A DNA stretch of 14,725 bases from Methanomassiliicoccus sp. UBA345 (GTDB lineage Archaea > Thermoplasmatota > Thermoplasmata > Methanomassiliicoccales > Methanomassiliicoccaceae). Positions 12,753 through 14,725 of the stretch are shown here, piece after piece (positions within the stretch are counted from its first letter, which is position 1; each line of letters begins with the position of its first letter). A program made the position numbers and the translations under genes. Where the stretch lies: positions 2,924-17,648 of the forward strand of contig DATD01000001.1 in assembly GCA_002504525.1 (NCBI GenBank), given 5' to 3'. The notes beneath the pieces were generated by a model. That model was not told the origin of the DNA. It ran no database searches and worked only from the letters and a program-made list of their open reading frames with translations.

Positions 12753-12962
12753 ATGGTGATGTCTCTGATGCATGCCGATGAGGACTGTAGCTGGGAAGAA
12801 GTCTACCGTTCATGCGGCGTGCGTTGTGACATCGAAGAGGATTCATCATCCCTCGGCCGCGGGGTTTGCCCGACCCCGCGCGCCAACCCCCTTTACATCT
12901 CCAACAAGAGCTTGGAGAGGTGGATGGGGGCGGACCGCATCCCCGAGGATGCCATCGCCTGA
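12753..12962 (+). CDS. Candidate small leaderless protein with four cysteines
   Basis: A 69-residue frame that I do not recognise. Evidence that it is real: a strong TATA box centred about 25 bases before the ATG, which would make a leaderless mRNA like other genes in the window, and GC-rich third positions in the second half as in true genes nearby. Cysteines occur in DCSWEEVYRSCGVRCD (three in 14 residues) and in GVCPTP, which could bind a metal. The C-terminus (NKSLERWMGADRIPEDAIA) is polar and helical in character. An ATG six bases later is an alternative start. Against it: there is no known family and the short length makes chance possible. The transcript could instead be a non-coding RNA. 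Confidence 0.45.
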   Translation: MVMSLMHADEDCSWEEVYRSCGVRCDIEEDSSSLGRGVCPTPRANPLYISNKSLERWMGADRIPEDAIA

Positions 12963-13070
12963 CCGTCATCCCCGGTCGGACGGCGTCCCGCGCCGCCTCC
13001 ATTCCCTGAAACCCCACCATGCTTTTCAGAACGATCTGTCGCACTAATCGATTGATGGGTTGAAGAAGAG

Positions 13071-13143
13071 TGCAGGTGCCGGGATTCGAACCCGGGCGGT
13101 CAGCTTGGAAGGCTGAAATCCTAACCAGCTAGATTACACCTGC
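13071..13143 (-). tRNA. tRNA-Gly with anticodon UCC
   Basis: A complete 73-base cloverleaf on the minus strand. The acceptor stem GCAGGTG pairs with CACCTGC, followed by discriminator A; the 3' CCA is not encoded, as usual in archaea. The anticodon stem TCAGC/GCTGA encloses loop CTTCCAA, giving anticodon UCC, which reads GGA and GGG. The T arm is CCGGG-TTCGAAT-CCCGG with a four-base variable region, and the D arm contains AGCTGGTTA. No intron is present. Its own TATA box lies 30 bases upstream. Confidence 0.96.
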
Positions 13144-13167
13144 GCGACGCACCCTATCACACTTCCC

Positions 13168-13177
13168 CTTTAAAAGC
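13168..13177 (-). promoter_or_regulatory. TATA box of tRNA-Gly
   Basis: Minus-strand GCTTTTAAAG is centred 30 bases before the tRNA 5' end, the usual distance for archaeal tRNA promoters. Confidence 0.7.
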
Positions 13178-13232
13178 GTTATTGAGGGGCCAGTCCATGC
13201 TGGTGCGTACGTTAGAACGTTAGGATCAGGGC

Positions 13233-13244
13233 TAAAAATATAAG
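13233..13244 (+). promoter_or_regulatory. Unassigned TATA-like element
   Basis: TAAAAATATAAG on the plus strand would start transcription near 13266, inside the following inverted repeat. No gene is recognisable directly downstream. It could also be read on the minus strand. Confidence 0.4.
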
Positions 13245-13250
13245 GGGGGT

Positions 13251-13279
13251 GAGGGGGCACTCCCATCCAATGCCCCCTC
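13251..13279. repeat. Perfect 9-bp inverted repeat
   Basis: GAGGGGGCA and TGCCCCCTC flank an 11-base spacer. It covers the predicted start site of the element at 13233-13244, so it could be an operator; as RNA it would fold into a stable hairpin. Confidence 0.6.
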
Positions 13280-13543
13280 CGCGGCTCTGTCCGCCGGATG
13301 ACGGTCGCTCCCCGGCGCCTCCCATCCTGGCACCCGATCGCTCCCGCGCTCCGGCATCCTCGGCCGGAAAAGTTTGCATCCCATCTAATCTGTTTTGTCC
13401 GACTTGCGTCAGACGGAATTCGGGATTACGTTATCCATTATTTAATACCTCCTGTCTCCGCGCCACCCCTCCCGAACGTGATGTGTCCAGAGGCCTCTGT
13501 CGGCTGCCTCGGCATCTTAGCGTCCGACGGGCGTCCGCAGGTC

Positions 13544-13555
13544 GCATTTTTATCC
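13544..13555 (+). promoter_or_regulatory. TATA-like element of the TPR gene
   Basis: GCATTTTTATCC predicts a transcription start near 13577, giving a leader of about 34 bases that ends with the GGTGATG ribosome binding site before the ATG at 13611. Confidence 0.45.
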
Positions 13556-13610
13556 AGTAATGAGAAAAGGTATTTGTGCGACTATGGCGATGCGCTTTTC
13601 AGGTGATGGG

Positions 13611-14725
13611 ATGGGATTTCTAGAATCACTTCGCGACAGGGAACTTAGGGGGCTTTACAAGGCCAGACGGATAGTGGAGAGCGCTGACCTGCGGCTGGCC
13701 AGGGCTCCGAACCAGGACGTCCAGGAGGATCTGGACAAAGCGAGGGAGATCCTGTTCGCCGACCTCCAGAGGAGGAGCCCCCACGCTCGCGATTTCTCCG
13801 ACACGCTGGTGCTTCTCAGCATAGTGCAGCTCAAGGCCGGGAACGACGAACTTGCCCTGCAGGCGGCGGACCGTGCGCTGGAGCTCCAGGACCGCTACCC
13901 GCCGGCAATGGCCGCCCGGGCCGACGCCCTCACCTCGCGCGGCGAACTGTCGGACGCTCTCACCATGCTCGATGGGGCCATCGAACTGCGCCCCACGGAG
14001 CGATCGTTCCATCTCAGGAGGGCGGCGGTGCTGGAGAAGGCCGGCCGCATGCCCGAGGCCATCCTATCCCTCAAGAAGGCCGCGGAGCTCGACCCGTCCG
14101 ACATCGACGTCATCGAGAAGCTGATCGAGAAGGACGACGCGTACATATGGACGCTGCGCAAGGCGGAGACGTTCTTACATACCAAAAGGTTCGACGAAGC
14201 GGTCACGGCGCTCGATGAGGTCATTGCCCAGGGCCACAGGAACGCTGATGTGCTCCTCGTCAAGGGCCGCATCATGATCGAAGCGGAGAGATGGGAGGAC
14301 GCATCCGCCGTATACGATTCCGCGCTGGAGATGGACCCTGCATCCTACGATGCCAATCTTGGGAAGGCCAGAGCGCTGCGGGGCGCCGGCCAGAAGGATG
14401 CATCGGTCAAGTACTACAAGGAGGCGCTGCGCGCGGACGTGGAGCGCAAGGAGACCTGGCTGGAGATCGGCGCGGTGCTGGAGGACCTCGAGCGGCTGGA
14501 AGAGGCGGAGAAGGTCTTTGCCCAGGCAGTATCGCTGGACTCCAAGGACCTGGAGGCGGCGGAAGGCCATCTGCGCCTCCTCGTGGCGATGTCCAGATGG
14601 TCCGACGCTGCCGATGCGGCCAAGATCGTGATCAGCATCCAGCCTGACCTCCCATCCTACAAGGCGCACGTCTCCTGCCTGCTCAAGGCCGGCAAGCCAA
14701 AGGATGCCATGGACGCGGTGGCCGT
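13611..14725 (+). CDS. Tetratricopeptide repeat protein, 3' end missing
   Basis: At least 371 residues, open at the right edge. After a charged N-terminal helix (FLESLRDRELRGLYKARRIVE) the protein is built of helix pairs with the TPR pattern of Leu, Gly, Ala and Pro at fixed spacing; clear repeats include NDELALQAADRALELQDRYP, GRMPEAILSLKKAAELDPSD, KRFDEAVTALDEVIAQGHRN, ERWEDASAVYDSALEMDPAS, QKDASVKYYKEALRADVERK and ERLEEAEKVFAQAVSLDSKD. Such proteins are scaffolds for complexes; there is no membrane segment or enzyme domain in the visible part. In-frame ATGs at 13560, 13584 and 13590 exist, but GGTGATG lies three bases before the ATG at 13611 and the TATA box rules out the earliest one. Partners are unknown. 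Confidence 0.85.
   Translation, partial: MGFLESLRDRELRGLYKARRIVESADLRLARAPNQDVQEDLDKAREILFADLQRRSPHARDFSDTLVLLSIVQLKAGNDELALQAADRALELQDRYPPAMAARADALTSRGELSDALTMLDGAIELRPTERSFHLRRAAVLEKAGRMPEAILSLKKAAELDPSDIDVIEKLIEKDDAYIWTLRKAETFLHTKRFDEAVTALDEVIAQGHRNADVLLVKGRIMIEAERWEDASAVYDSALEMDPASYDANLGKARALRGAGQKDASVKYYKEALRADVERKETWLEIGAVLEDLERLEEAEKVFAQAVSLDSKDLEAAEGHLRLLVAMSRWSDAADAAKIVISIQPDLPSYKAHVSCLLKAGKPKDAMDAVA

Larger units (their letters stand above)
13144..13610. other. Intergenic stretch between tRNA-Gly and the TPR gene
   Basis: It holds the tRNA promoter, an unassigned TATA-like element followed by a long inverted repeat (13251-13279), a second AT-rich element near 13437-13449 and the TPR-gene promoter. 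The plus-strand frame from 13249 is Pro/Arg/Ser-rich and does not look like a real protein. A non-coding RNA is possible but I recognise none. Confidence 0.5.

Noticed and set aside
13249..13606. Overlapping plus-strand frames before the TPR gene
   Set aside because: Pro/Arg/Ser-rich translation, no family features; a TATA-like element nearby is not enough to call a gene.
1..14725. CRISPR arrays, insertion sequences, prophage or integrase genes
   Set aside because: No regularly spaced direct repeats, transposase motifs or attachment-like duplication of the tRNA-Gly 3' end were seen.

Overview
This window looks like a high-GC (roughly 60 % by eye) chromosomal segment of a euryarchaeon. Archaeal markers are type 2 IPP isomerase with isopentenyl phosphate kinase, an archaeosine synthase, pyrB-pyrI in archaeal form, a UPF0200 kinase-like protein, TATA boxes about 27 bases before starts, several apparently leaderless genes, and a tRNA without encoded CCA. 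An isolated 5S rRNA gene, unlinked to 16S or 23S, fits Thermoplasmatota. Together with the GC content this makes Methanomassiliicoccales my best guess, but it is an inference and not proven here.

Layout. Positions 1-2325 (minus): ether-lipid precursor operon ipk > fni > prenyl diphosphate synthase (cut by the left edge). 2417-3250 (minus): membrane-anchored protein with two zinc ribbons. 3372-3493 (minus): lone 5S rRNA with its own TATA box and T-run. 3545-5226 (minus): DUF92 membrane protein, a small protein resembling half of a TATA-binding protein, and a UPF0200 P-loop protein. 5390-5779 (plus): Roadblock/LC7 protein. 5842-7227 (minus): aspartate transcarbamoylase operon pyrB > pyrI. 7290-7649 (minus): HTH regulator, divergent from 7749-9502 (plus), a five-gene sulfur-relay operon of TusA, DsrE2 and TusB, TusD and TusC homologues. 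9550-11265 (plus): archaeosine synthase ArcS. 11547-12437 (plus): flavodoxin-like and DUF1801 proteins. 12753-12962 (plus): candidate small Cys-containing protein. 13071-13143 (minus): tRNA-Gly(UCC). 13611-14725 (plus): TPR protein cut by the right edge.

How the genes fit together. The left operon turns isopentenyl phosphate into IPP, DMAPP and a long prenyl diphosphate for membrane lipids. The central sulfur-relay block is the most unusual part: an almost complete bacterial-type Tus/Dsr persulfide chain in an archaeal setting, sharing a promoter region with a four-cysteine HTH protein, and followed by a tRNA-modification gene.

Stop codons. Of 19 visible stops 16 are TGA, 3 are TAG and none is TAA. 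All three TAG codons sit at tight gene junctions. Two of them (pyrB/pyrI and flavodoxin/DUF1801) are in frame with the next gene, so amber read-through would create fusions. That is relevant if the organism decodes UAG as pyrrolysine.
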